From assembly GCF_002174125.1 (NCBI RefSeq), contig NZ_NEXX01000002.1, forward strand, positions 124,001 through 188,000: 64,000 nucleotides of DNA, given 5' to 3'. The notes beneath the pieces were generated by a model. The model did no database searches. It saw only the letters and a program-made list of their open reading frames with translations, and was not told the DNA's origin. Source of the stretch: Acinetobacter populi (GTDB lineage Bacteria; Pseudomonadota; Gammaproteobacteria; Pseudomonadales; Moraxellaceae). Both the position numbers and the translations under genes were made by a program. Each line of letters starts with the position of its first letter. Position 1 is the first letter of the stretch. Of this stretch, positions 55,665 through 64,000 are shown in pieces.

Positions 55665-58600
55665 ATGTCCACCCCTGCACCATTGTTAGCCACTCTAAAA
55701 CAACTTTTAGCCCAACGGATTTTGATCATTGATGGTGCAATGGGAACCATGATTCAACGCCACAAGCTAGAAGAACAAGATTATCGTGGCGAACGTTTTG
55801 CCGATTGGGCATCAGATTTAAAAGGCAATAATGACCTGCTGGTACTAACACAACCGCAAATTATTCAAGGCATTCACGAAGCCTATCTGGAAGCTGGCGC
55901 AGACATCATTGAAACCAACAGTTTTAATGGTACTCGGGTCTCAATGTCAGATTACCACATGGAAGATCTGGTCCCCGAGATTAACCGTGAAGCTGCACGA
56001 CTGGCAAAAGCTGCCTGTGAAAAATATTCTACCCCGGACAAACCACGTTTTGTCGCAGGTGTGCTTGGACCAACCTCCCGTACCTGCTCAATTTCACCTG
56101 ATGTCAATAATCCTGCCTTTCGTAACATTAGCTTTGATGCGCTAAAAGAAAATTATATCGAAGCCACCCATGCACTGATTGAAGGCGGTGCAGACATCAT
56201 TCTGATCGAAACCGTGTTCGATACACTAAATTGTAAAGCGGCAATTTTTGCAGTTAAAGAAGTATTTAAGCAGCTTGGATATGAGCTACCCTTGATGATT
56301 TCGGGGACGATTACTGATGCTTCTGGGCGTACTTTAACAGGACAAACTGCCGAAGCTTTCTGGAACTCTGTACGGCATGGTGATTTATTATCCATCGGAT
56401 TTAACTGTGCACTTGGTGCAGATGCGATGCGTCCGCATGTCAAAACCATCGCTGATATTGCGGATACCTTTGTTTCCGCACATCCGAATGCCGGTCTACC
56501 CAATGCCTTTGGTGAATATGATGAAACCCCTGAACAAACTGCCGCCTTCATCAAGGAATTTGCCGAAAGTGGTTTGATTAATATTACCGGTGGGTGCTGT
56601 GGTACTACACCTGATCATATCCGTGCAATCTATCAAGCCGTTAAAGACATTAAACCACGTCAAGTGCCTGAAACTGTACCTGCTTGCCGTTTAAGTGGTT
56701 TAGAACCATTTAACATTTATGATGATTCCCTATTTGTTAATGTCGGGGAACGAACCAACGTCACAGGCTCAAAAAAATTCCTGCGCCTGATCCGTGAAGA
56801 AAACTTTGCCGAGGCACTAGATGTCGCACAACAACAAGTTGAAGCAGGTGCACAAGTCATCGACATCAATATGGACGAAGGCATGCTGGATTCACAAAAT
56901 GCCATGGTGCATTTTTTAAATCTTGTTGCATCCGAACCCGATATTTCCCGTGTACCCATCATGATTGACTCCTCCAAATGGGAGATTATCGAAGCGGGTT
57001 TAAAATGCGTACAGGGTAAACCGATTGTCAATTCGATTTCTCTCAAAGAAGGTTATGACGAGTTTGTCCATAAAGCCCGACTATGCCGCCAATATGGTGC
57101 AGCAATTATTGTCATGGCATTTGATGAAGCTGGACAGGCCGATACCGCAGCCCGTAAACGTGAAATCTGTAAACGCTCTTATGACATTCTAGTCAATGAA
57201 GTCGGCTATCCGTCAGAAGATATTATTTTTGATCCAAACGTGTTTGCTGTGGCAACAGGGATTGAAGAACACAATAATTATGCAGTGGACTTTATTGAAG
57301 CCACTGGCTGGATTAAGCAGAACCTGCCGAATGCCATGATTTCTGGCGGTGTATCAAACGTATCGTTCTCTTTCCGTGGTAACGAACCCGTGCGTGAAGC
57401 AATTCACTCGGTATTCCTATACTATGCCATCAAGCAAGGCATGACCATGGGGATTGTTAATGCCGGACAAATGGCGATCTATGATGATATTGATAAAGAA
57501 CTTAAAGATGCGGTTGAAGATGTCATCTTAAATCGCAATCAGGGTGAAAGCGGCAACGATGCCACAGAAAAACTGCTGGAAGTTGCAGAGAAATATCGTG
57601 GTCAAGCCGGTGCAGTCAAAGAAGCCGAAAATCTGGAATGGCGCGAACAGCCTGTTGAAAAACGCTTGGAATATGCACTGGTCAAAGGCATAACCACATT
57701 TATTGATCAAGATACTGAAGAAGCCCGTTTAAAATCCAGTCGTCCAATTGATGTGATTGAAGGACCATTAATGGACGGTATGAACGTGGTGGGTGACTTG
57801 TTTGGTTCGGGTAAAATGTTCCTGCCGCAAGTGGTGAAATCGGCCCGTGTCATGAAACAAGCAGTGGCATGGCTGAATCCCTACATCGAAGCAGAAAAAT
57901 CGGCAGGTGAAGCCAAAGGTAAAGTACTGATGGCAACCGTAAAAGGCGATGTACATGATATCGGTAAAAATATTGTCGGTGTGGTATTGGGCTGTAATGG
58001 GTATGATATTGTCGATCTAGGTGTGATGGTGCCAGCGGAAAAAATCCTGCAAACTGCCATTGATGAAAAATGTGACATCATCGGGCTATCTGGCTTGATC
58101 ACGCCTTCCCTTGATGAAATGGTATTTGTTGCCAAGGAAATGCAGCGTAAAGGCTTTAACATTCCATTATTGATTGGCGGTGCAACCACCTCAAAAGCGC
58201 ATACGGCAGTCAAAATTGAACCGCAATATCAAAATGATGCTGTGATTTATGTTGCCGATGCATCCCGCGCGGTGGGTGTAGCCACTACCCTATTGTCTAA
58301 AGAAATGCGTGGGGCATTTATTGCCGAACATCGTGCCGAATACGCCAAAGTCCGTGAACGTATCGCCAATAAACAACCCAAAGCAGCCAAGCTGAGTTAC
58401 AGCGAAGCAATTGAAAACGGCTTTAAAATCGACTGGGAAGCGTATGTTCCACCCAAACCGAATTTTATTGGGACGCAAACAATTACCCATTATCCCCTAA
58501 AAACCTTGGTGCCATATTTTGACTGGACCCCATTCTTTATTTCATGGTCATTGGCAGGCAAATTCCCGAAAATTCTTAAAGATGAAATTGTCGGTGAAGC

Positions 58601-59363
58601 CGCAACTGATTTGTATAATCAAGCGCAAGACATGCTAAAAGACATCATCGAAAATGACCGTTTTGATGCCCGTGCCGTATTTGGGATTTTCCCGGCTAAA
58701 CGCACAGGTGCAGATACTGTCAACGCTTATGATGAAAATGGCAATGTGACCCATACCTTTGAACATATCCGCCAACAATCGGATAAAGTCACTGGAAAAC
58801 CGAATTTATCATTGGCGGATTTTGTGAGTTCAAGCGACTGCCAACAGGATTATTTAGGCGGATTTACCGTATCGATTTTTGGTGCGGAAGAACTTGCCAA
58901 TGAATATAAAGCCAAAGGCGATGATTATTCTGCAATTTTGGTGCAATCTCTGGGTGATCGTTTTGCCGAAGCATTTGCCGAGCATTTGCATGAACGGATC
59001 CGTAAAGAATACTGGGGTTATCAACCGAATGAACAACTGGATAATGAAGCACTGATCAAGGAAAAATATGTCGGCATCCGCCCTGCACCTGGATATCCTG
59101 CCTGCCCTGAACATTCGGAAAAAGCGGTGTTATTCGACTGGCTCGGTTCAACCGATAAAATCGGCACTTATCTCACCAGTAGCTTTGCCATGTGGCCACC
59201 TTCAAGTGTAAGCGGTTTTTATTATAGCCTGCCGCAAAGTGAATACTTTAATGTCGGGAAAATCGCATTGGATCAACTTGAGGACTATGCAAAACGTAAA
59301 GGCTGGACATTGGACGAAGCGAAACGATGGTTAGCTCCGAATTTGGATGATTCAGTGGGTTAG
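55665..59363 (+). CDS. metH: Cobalamin-dependent methionine synthase
   Basis: 1232 residues, full length. The homocysteine domain starts at [11 protein letters not shown] with zinc cysteines in [13 protein letters not shown]; the pterin domain has [15 protein letters not shown]; the cobalamin domain has the axial His764 in DVHDIGKN and [11 protein letters not shown]; the reactivation domain has [15 protein letters not shown]. MetH methylates homocysteine from methyl-THF and so follows MetZ in methionine synthesis. No metE is seen here. The start ATG has only a weak ribosome site. Confidence 0.98.
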   Translation: MSTPAPLLATLKQLLAQRILIIDGAMGTMIQRHKLEEQDYRGERFADWASDLKGNNDLLVLTQPQIIQGIHEAYLEAGADIIETNSFNGTRVSMSDYHMEDLVPEINREAARLAKAACEKYSTPDKPRFVAGVLGPTSRTCSISPDVNNPAFRNISFDALKENYIEATHALIEGGADIILIETVFDTLNCKAAIFAVKEVFKQLGYELPLMISGTITDASGRTLTGQTAEAFWNSVRHGDLLSIGFNCALGADAMRPHVKTIADIADTFVSAHPNAGLPNAFGEYDETPEQTAAFIKEFAESGLINITGGCCGTTPDHIRAIYQAVKDIKPRQVPETVPACRLSGLEPFNIYDDSLFVNVGERTNVTGSKKFLRLIREENFAEALDVAQQQVEAGAQVIDINMDEGMLDSQNAMVHFLNLVASEPDISRVPIMIDSSKWEIIEAGLKCVQGKPIVNSISLKEGYDEFVHKARLCRQYGAAIIVMAFDEAGQADTAARKREICKRSYDILVNEVGYPSEDIIFDPNVFAVATGIEEHNNYAVDFIEATGWIKQNLPNAMISGGVSNVSFSFRGNEPVREAIHSVFLYYAIKQGMTMGIVNAGQMAIYDDIDKELKDAVEDVILNRNQGESGNDATEKLLEVAEKYRGQAGAVKEAENLEWREQPVEKRLEYALVKGITTFIDQDTEEARLKSSRPIDVIEGPLMDGMNVVGDLFGSGKMFLPQVVKSARVMKQAVAWLNPYIEAEKSAGEAKGKVLMATVKGDVHDIGKNIVGVVLGCNGYDIVDLGVMVPAEKILQTAIDEKCDIIGLSGLITPSLDEMVFVAKEMQRKGFNIPLLIGGATTSKAHTAVKIEPQYQNDAVIYVADASRAVGVATTLLSKEMRGAFIAEHRAEYAKVRERIANKQPKAAKLSYSEAIENGFKIDWEAYVPPKPNFIGTQTITHYPLKTLVPYFDWTPFFISWSLAGKFPKILKDEIVGEAATDLYNQAQDMLKDIIENDRFDARAVFGIFPAKRTGADTVNAYDENGNVTHTFEHIRQQSDKVTGKPNLSLADFVSSSDCQQDYLGGFTVSIFGAEELANEYKAKGDDYSAILVQSLGDRFAEAFAEHLHERIRKEYWGYQPNEQLDNEALIKEKYVGIRPAPGYPACPEHSEKAVLFDWLGSTDKIGTYLTSSFAMWPPSSVSGFYYSLPQSEYFNVGKIALDQLEDYAKRKGWTLDEAKRWLAPNLDDSVG

Positions 59364-59387
59364 GTATCACTATAGTTTGCAAAAAAT

Positions 59388-59428
59388 AGCATTAGCACTA
59401 TACTTTTTTACGCTAATGCTTATTTCTC
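59388..59428 (+). terminator. Possible terminator downstream of metH
   Basis: A perfect nine-base stem AGCATTAGC/GCTAATGCT (59388-59396 with 59412-59420) has a 15-base loop and is followed by TATTTCTCTC. It lies 25 bases after metH and just ahead of the small ORF. The long loop and imperfect T tract make it weak. Confidence 0.45.
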
Positions 59429-59444
59429 TCTATGGATACTTTTT

Positions 59445-59603
59445 ATGACAACAGTCCTTGTGCGTGAAAACTGCAAAATTACTATTCCAGATGAGATTAG
59501 AAAATTCGCTGGTAGTGGTCAAGTCCTTGTAGATGAAGAAGACGCTGATTTAACAATAAAGCAGCTTTGTGAAGATAGAAATATATGGATATATTTAAGG
59601 TAG
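59445..59603 (+). CDS. Small ORF, possible AbrB/MazE-like antitoxin fragment
   Basis: 52 residues. The start ATG has GGA about 8 bases upstream. The sequence opens VLVRENCKITIPDEIRKFAG, which resembles the beta-strand start of AbrB/SpoVT-type DNA-binding domains (xGRITIPxEIR). The rest (DEEDADLTIKQLCEDRN) is acidic. The frame ends 2 bases before the stop of the convergent membrane gene. No toxin partner sits beside it. It may be a real small protein or a remnant. Confidence 0.4.
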   Translation: MTTVLVRENCKITIPDEIRKFAGSGQVLVDEEDADLTIKQLCEDRNIWIYLR

Positions 59604-59605
59604 AT

Positions 59606-60487
59606 TCAATTTTTTTCATATTGACATTCCTTCACTACAAACCTTTCTCTATATGAATTTATTCTTTGATTAAATGCGTTAATATTTTCTTTATTATTTC
59701 CAAATATAGATTTATCAATAGTAAATGACGTATTAACTAATACCCTTTCCTTACTTGGATCAATATAAATTACAGAGTAATAATCTTCTACATTACTGCA
59801 TCTATGTTTGCTATCAAAATCAAACTTTACTGCAAGAATAAATAGTTTATAATTTATGGATTTATTATCTAAAGCAACATTATTTAAATGCCATAAACCC
59901 AACATATATAGCAAAAAAACAATCAAGTACCATAACTTTTTATTAAATTCAAATTTCCAATAAGACTTTTCACCCCCATATTCTAATTTTTCAGTCTTAT
60001 AAGCATCTACGATATAATCAAAAAAAATATAAAATATAATTAAAGCAACTATGTACAACAATATAGATACAATATGATTTACAAAATAAATAATTGAACC
60101 AAAAAACACGCCATATTTAAAATTACTACCCGAAATATAAAATATTTCATTTAACTTTATATTTACTTGTGCAGCTGAATAAACCACTGTAGTTGTAAAA
60201 AATATCGATAGTAAAAATTTTGTCATTGGTATTTTTAAAAATTGCTCTAATGGATAAATTGCTTTAACTGCATTAAAAACAATCATAATAAACATTACCA
60301 CCATAGCTATCAAATACCAAATATATTGATAGCTACTATCTCCTCCTGAAAAAAACAAAGCAATAACACCAAATACAACAAAAAAAGAAGATAGCTTATT
60401 TAAATCCTCATAATTTTCATCAAATTTAGATTTGAGTAAATAATAAATCTTTCCTGTATAATCTGGTTTATTACTTTTTTCATTCAT
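59606..60487 (-). CDS. Orphan AT-rich membrane protein, unknown
   Basis: 293 residues with five or so hydrophobic helices (LSSFFVVFGVIALFFSG, YLIAMVVMFIMIVFNAV, LLSIFFTTTVVYSAAQV, SILLYIVALIIFYIFF, WYLIVFLLYMLGLWHL) and a C-terminal soluble part of about 90 residues with two cysteines (HRCSN, KECQ). Codons are much richer in A/T than in the neighbours and Asn, Lys, Ile, Tyr are common. No family is recognised. It sits between metH and an amidase operon, and looks like acquired DNA. Confidence 0.7.
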   Translation of the reverse strand: MNEKSNKPDYTGKIYYLLKSKFDENYEDLNKLSSFFVVFGVIALFFSGGDSSYQYIWYLIAMVVMFIMIVFNAVKAIYPLEQFLKIPMTKFLLSIFFTTTVVYSAAQVNIKLNEIFYISGSNFKYGVFFGSIIYFVNHIVSILLYIVALIIFYIFFDYIVDAYKTEKLEYGGEKSYWKFEFNKKLWYLIVFLLYMLGLWHLNNVALDNKSINYKLFILAVKFDFDSKHRCSNVEDYYSVIYIDPSKERVLVNTSFTIDKSIFGNNKENINAFNQRINSYRERFVVKECQYEKN

Positions 60488-60683
60488 ACGAAAACTACCT
60501 ATTCACATTCCTAATTTAAATTACATAAAACCTAAATCCCCAACTACACCCACCTTCACAAGTTCATGATCTCGAGGCTTACAGTAATGACACGCAAAAA
60601 TAATTCCAATGGATAAGCAGCATTACCCATTGTTTCAATCGCCCAATCATTTGTATCATTGGCATAGATGGCCTAATATCCGT

Positions 60684-62054
60684 TTATATCTTCTTAATTA
60701 TAGACTGAACACTACTAATAAAATGAATTAATTGATTTTCATTATTATTAGCACAAATAATCTGCAATCCAATAGGTAACCCTTGGTCAGTCATCAAAGG
60801 AATACTACATGCTGGTAAACCCAAGAGATTCCAAGGGCTAGTCAAACTTAATAAGGCATCTTTTACCATGATATTTCGGCTGCTTACTGTAATTTCACGT
60901 TGATATAAATCAGTTGCATAGATAGGTAATGTTGGCATCAATAAGAAATCATAAGATTGAAATAGTGCTGAAAATTTCTGAATGTATTCTTCTCTCAGTT
61001 GTAATGCATTGATATATTCCCATCCTTTTGTATCTTTTGATCTTAACAATCTTTGTAATACTTCAGGTTGAAATAAAGATGGATCATTTTTTACTCGCTC
61101 GGCATGTATTGCATATGCTTCACTATTTTGAATCGTGCAAAAACATTGATGTATCTGGATAAAATCTGTAGATAGATTTTCTAAGACATGTATTTGATCA
61201 GAAAAACCCTGAAATATAGATGCTTGTATTTTTTGATATAAACTAGTTTCATAGCCATCTGTAATACTTTCAACTGGAATCCAGCCTAATTTTACCGACA
61301 TTTTGTCCAGAAAATTTAAATTTTTACGCTCTAAACTATTGTTTAAAGCATTTAACACTATATCTATATCTTCCGCTGTTTTAACTAATATTCCCAAATG
61401 GTCTAAAGTTTTAGCTAATGGATATACGCCTGTCATAGATAGAGTAGAATAACTAGGTTTAAAACCAATCACGCCTGTTAAAGATGCAGGAATTCTAATT
61501 GAACCGCCTGTGTCTGTTCCAATTGCAATAGGTACCATACCCGCTGCCACAGCAACAGCACTACCGCAACTCGATCCACCTGATATTTTAGTGAGATCCC
61601 ATGGATTTTTTGTTGCACCATTAAAAGAACAATCTCCTGTAGGACCATAAGCAAATTCATTGGTATTGGTTTTACCAATAATTATTGCACCCAAAGCTTT
61701 CAATTTTTTTACACAATCGGCATCTTCAGATGGTACAAAATCTTTAAAAAATTGTGACCCCATCGATGTCTTAAGGTTTAATGTTTGAATATTATCTTTT
61801 ATTGCAACTGGAATTCCATGCAATAGTCCCAAATCTATACCCTGAGCAAAAAGTTGGTCTGCATATTCAGCCTGTTGTAAAGCATAACGCCGATCAATGT
61901 GACAAAAAGCATTAAGTTGCTGATCCCACTTATCAATTGACTCAAGACTATGTTGCACTAACTCTTTTACAGAAAAATCTCCTGACCTCAAAAGTTTTGC
62001 GATTTCTGTAATATCAAGATGAGAAAAAAAACCTTGTATAGGACAAAACTGCAT
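60684..62054 (-). CDS. Amidase-signature family enzyme
   Basis: 456 residues. The Ser-cisSer-Lys triad is intact: K86 in AIKDN, S161 in SGGSSCGS and S185 in GTDTGGSIR. The family cleaves amides such as glutamyl-tRNA, aryl or aliphatic amides; specific substrate is unknown and the sequence is not obviously GatA. It lies 71 bases downstream of the membrane protein gene and is the third gene of a nitrilase-membrane protein-amidase run. A short gap (60488-60683) follows before the orphan membrane gene. Confidence 0.88.
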   Translation of the reverse strand: MQFCPIQGFFSHLDITEIAKLLRSGDFSVKELVQHSLESIDKWDQQLNAFCHIDRRYALQQAEYADQLFAQGIDLGLLHGIPVAIKDNIQTLNLKTSMGSQFFKDFVPSEDADCVKKLKALGAIIIGKTNTNEFAYGPTGDCSFNGATKNPWDLTKISGGSSCGSAVAVAAGMVPIAIGTDTGGSIRIPASLTGVIGFKPSYSTLSMTGVYPLAKTLDHLGILVKTAEDIDIVLNALNNSLERKNLNFLDKMSVKLGWIPVESITDGYETSLYQKIQASIFQGFSDQIHVLENLSTDFIQIHQCFCTIQNSEAYAIHAERVKNDPSLFQPEVLQRLLRSKDTKGWEYINALQLREEYIQKFSALFQSYDFLLMPTLPIYATDLYQREITVSSRNIMVKDALLSLTSPWNLLGLPACSIPLMTDQGLPIGLQIICANNNENQLIHFISSVQSIIKKI

Positions 62055-62125
62055 TATATAAACTCTCTATCAATATCGAATATAATAAAATTGCTGTTCA
62101 AACTTCACTAAAAATAAACATGATG

Positions 62126-63307
62126 CTAAGAAATCAGATGAATCACCCCTATTGTTAAAAGGGATGTAACCGCCATTGATACTACGTTACCGATATAAGG
62201 ATGCTGATAAGTTGCCAGTTTTTTTGAAATATATGCCGCTAATGGCGGCGCAATTATTGCACCTAATAAAGCACCAAACAGAATTGAAATAAAACTACCA
62301 CCAAATACAAGTACAGCAACAGGAGCAACAGAAGATATCGGTATATAAGTCGGATACCAGCCATATTTCTGCCATTGTTTTTGCCATAAAACGACAGCGA
62401 TCGCTGATGACAACATTTGTGCAATCACAATTTTTGTAATTAATCCGCTTCCATAAGCAATGCCCAATGGATTTAAATAAATAGCTAGCAATACACCAGT
62501 GAGAAAACCAAGACCAGCCCATTCATTTGCAAAGAATTGTGATTCAGAAAAATCCGAAAACATTCGTCTTACTACCCACTTCGGACCAAAAACTTTAGTT
62601 TCGGACACGATAGTTACTTCCTCTTCTATTTCCTTCTCGATTGAAGTAGAAGATTTTAATTGTCCATTGATTAAACATGGAAATTTATAAAATAAGAAAA
62701 AAGCAAGCAAACTACCAAATGCCATGCCCAACACATTGCCAATAATATAAGGTAATTCCAATGGCCTACAGACATAATTAATTATAAAAATGGAACAAGG
62801 CGTAACCAGAATCGCTCCTGCAATTGCACCAGTAAGTGCCACTCTAATACCCCTACCAAACATTAGTACCGTCGCCGCAGGTAAGGATACAAAAGCAACA
62901 AATGTCGGTTGCCAATTTCCACTATAAATTACCAACCAATCCCAAAAAATATTACTTAATAATAACCCTAGGCCCGAACTTAATAGAATCCATGGGAAAA
63001 GACCTGAACCATAGCTGATTTCAAATCCTTGCCATGGTTTCTTCTTTAAACCGACAAAATAAGCAAATGTCGCACCTAATAATAAACCTAATGAAGCAAA
63101 TTCAGATTTATAAAACTGTGCTTCACTAATATCCCCCAATACCCAACGTAACCATTGCAATGGTGTATTCAGCGCTTGCATTGATGCATAATCCGCTCCA
63201 ATAGCCAAAGAATACTTTTCAGCTAAATGCGCAAGAATAGAAATACTCAATACTATGCTAAAAGCAGCAACTATATTTAATAGTCTATAATGATAAAATA
63301 TTTTCAT
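62126..63307 (-). CDS. Internally duplicated polytopic membrane protein, putative transporter
   Basis: 393 residues from an ATG with an AGGGGAA ribosome site. The two halves (about residues 52-207 and 245-391) are clearly repeated: DISEAQFYKSEFASLG with DFSESQFFANEWAGLG, YGSGLFPW with YGSGLITK, NWQPTFVAFVSLP with GWYPTYIPISSVA, GAIAGAILVTP with GALLGAIIAPP, and PYIIGNVLGMA with PYIGNVVSMA. A Glu-rich hinge (EKEIEEE) lies between. Many hydrophobic helices indicate an inner-membrane protein. I do not recognise the family. The nitrilase and amidase neighbours suggest it moves an amide, nitrile or product. Confidence 0.8.
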   Translation of the reverse strand: MKIFYHYRLLNIVAAFSIVLSISILAHLAEKYSLAIGADYASMQALNTPLQWLRWVLGDISEAQFYKSEFASLGLLLGATFAYFVGLKKKPWQGFEISYGSGLFPWILLSSGLGLLLSNIFWDWLVIYSGNWQPTFVAFVSLPAATVLMFGRGIRVALTGAIAGAILVTPCSIFIINYVCRPLELPYIIGNVLGMAFGSLLAFFLFYKFPCLINGQLKSSTSIEKEIEEEVTIVSETKVFGPKWVVRRMFSDFSESQFFANEWAGLGFLTGVLLAIYLNPLGIAYGSGLITKIVIAQMLSSAIAVVLWQKQWQKYGWYPTYIPISSVAPVAVLVFGGSFISILFGALLGAIIAPPLAAYISKKLATYQHPYIGNVVSMAVTSLLTIGVIHLIS

Positions 63308-63321
63308 TGCGTTTCCCCTGA

Positions 63322-63999
63322 TTAACGGGGAAATGAACAATGTGTTGTATATCCTAGCATTTCATCATAAATATCAACTCTACGATCACGTAACAAGTCA
63401 TTATGCTTATTCCAAATCGGTGCACCACGTGCAGCAACCAGATCGATCTCCGCATATAAGATTGTTTCCTCTTCGGCACCAGCACTCGTTATAGGCCAGC
63501 CATTTATTCCTGTAATTAAAGAGCATCCCAGAAAACGTTCACCACGATCTGTCCCGATTCGATTTGCCGCAGCTATATAGACATTATTAACATGAGAAGC
63601 TGTCATAGTCAGATAAGACGCCATACATTTTCCACTTTCGTCAAATAATGGAGGTGGCGTCCATACCCAGTTATTGACGCTACAAATAATGTCTGCACCC
63701 TGTTGTGCTAAAATTCTCGACACTTCAGGAAACCAAATATCCCAACAAATTAACATGCCGATTCGTCCAATCGGTGTTTCAAAAACAGGAAATCCAGTAT
63801 CTCCAGGTGTAAACCATAACTTTTCTAAATTCCATAAATGTGCTTTACGATACTTTCCAATAAAACCTTCTGGCCCGACCAAAACAGATGAGTCGTATAA
63901 TCTAACCCCATCTTTTTCAGCAACACCTGCAACTAAATAAATTGAGTGCTTACGTGCAAAATCCTTCCAGATTTGTACACTAGGACCATTAGGTACCTC
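63322..63999 (-). CDS. Nitrilase/C-N hydrolase family enzyme, 5' end beyond the window
   Basis: About 226 residues are visible; the frame is open at the right edge, so the N-terminus with the catalytic Glu is missing. The catalytic Lys is in GKYRKAHLW and the Cys nucleophile in LICWDIWFPEVSR. A late NRIGTDRGERFLGCSLIT and AEIDLVAARG are as in the superfamily. It may be a nitrilase, an amidase, or a carbamoyl-type amidohydrolase; motifs here do not decide. It is 14 bases upstream of the membrane gene and so leads the operon. Confidence 0.85.
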   Translation of the reverse strand, partial: EVPNGPSVQIWKDFARKHSIYLVAGVAEKDGVRLYDSSVLVGPEGFIGKYRKAHLWNLEKLWFTPGDTGFPVFETPIGRIGMLICWDIWFPEVSRILAQQGADIICSVNNWVWTPPPLFDESGKCMASYLTMTASHVNNVYIAAANRIGTDRGERFLGCSLITGINGWPITSAGAEEETILYAEIDLVAARGAPIWNKHNDLLRDRRVDIYDEMLGYTTHCSFPR

Positions 64000-64000
64000 T

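Noticed and set aside
60556..60675. Stop-free 39-codon frame on the minus strand
   Set aside because: No start codon and too short to call a gene; kept only as a possible remnant in the findings.
1..64000. CRISPR array, insertion sequence or prophage
   Set aside because: No direct-repeat arrays, transposase, integrase or phage structural genes found by reading.

Overview
The window reads as a chromosomal segment of an Acinetobacter-like gammaproteobacterium (Moraxellaceae). This is inferred from gene content and protein character: moderately AT-rich DNA, gspL-gspM apart from other type II secretion genes, a second peptide deformylase-like gene, metZ (direct sulfhydrylation), a CoxE-like VWA/MoxR pair, and a cmk-rpsA-ihfB-lapA-pyrF run. 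No species is claimed. There is one tRNA (Glu, TTC) and no rRNA, insertion sequence, prophage, CRISPR array or replication origin that I can see. Both ends cut genes: an HlyD-type adaptor on the left and a nitrilase-family enzyme on the right.

Layout. 1-6.7 kb: end of an efflux adaptor; then on the minus strand gspM, gspL, sixA, gpsA and a nitroreductase; a small lipoprotein; rhlB-type helicase and a cold-shock gene with a long leader. 7.1-9.0 kb: tRNA-Glu, a LysR regulator and a nitroreductase. 9.1-16.8 kb, minus: a stand-alone trpB, VWA/MoxR pair, membrane protein plus ycgL, rnd, recR, ybaB, metZ. 16.9-19.7 kb, plus: PhaC-like hydrolase, HIBADH-family dehydrogenase, YARHG-like small secreted protein, HIT protein. 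19.8-25.6 kb: DODA-type dioxygenase, several small hypothetical or disordered proteins in AT-rich DNA, a DUF1615 lipoprotein, a HAD phosphatase and a large OmpW-family porin. 25.7-34.2 kb, minus: rapA, RluA-type pseudouridine synthase, DUF2520 protein, alpha/beta hydrolase, YdcF protein, murB, a possible 28-residue ORF and a low-molecular-weight tyrosine phosphatase. 34.3-41.3 kb: Fe-ADH and thioesterase, dnaX, def-like, a hypothetical protein and a succinate-semialdehyde dehydrogenase. 41.4-50.5 kb, minus: pyrF, lapA, ihfB, rpsA, cmk, SRPBCC protein, tadA, 3-hydroxyisobutyryl-CoA hydrolase family, ung, queD-like, sthA. 50.7-59.4 kb: lipA, a DEDDh exonuclease-like protein, a three-gene TelA operon and metH. 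59.4-64 kb is accessory in character: a 52-residue ORF, an AT-rich orphan membrane protein, and a nitrilase / duplicated membrane protein / amidase operon.

Most of the window is housekeeping: sulfur-amino-acid synthesis (metZ, metH), DNA replication and repair (dnaX, recR, ung, rnd), translation (rpsA, tadA, def-like, RluA), envelope (murB, gpsA, lapA) and cofactors (lipA). The most unusual parts are the nitrilase-transporter-amidase operon with its internally duplicated membrane protein, the TelA cassette whose first gene looks like a diverged TelA paralogue, a small ORF joined by a TAATG overlap between the phosphatase gene and murB, two Gln/Pro/Lys-rich disordered mini-proteins, and two genes whose stop codons lie inside their own terminator hairpins.
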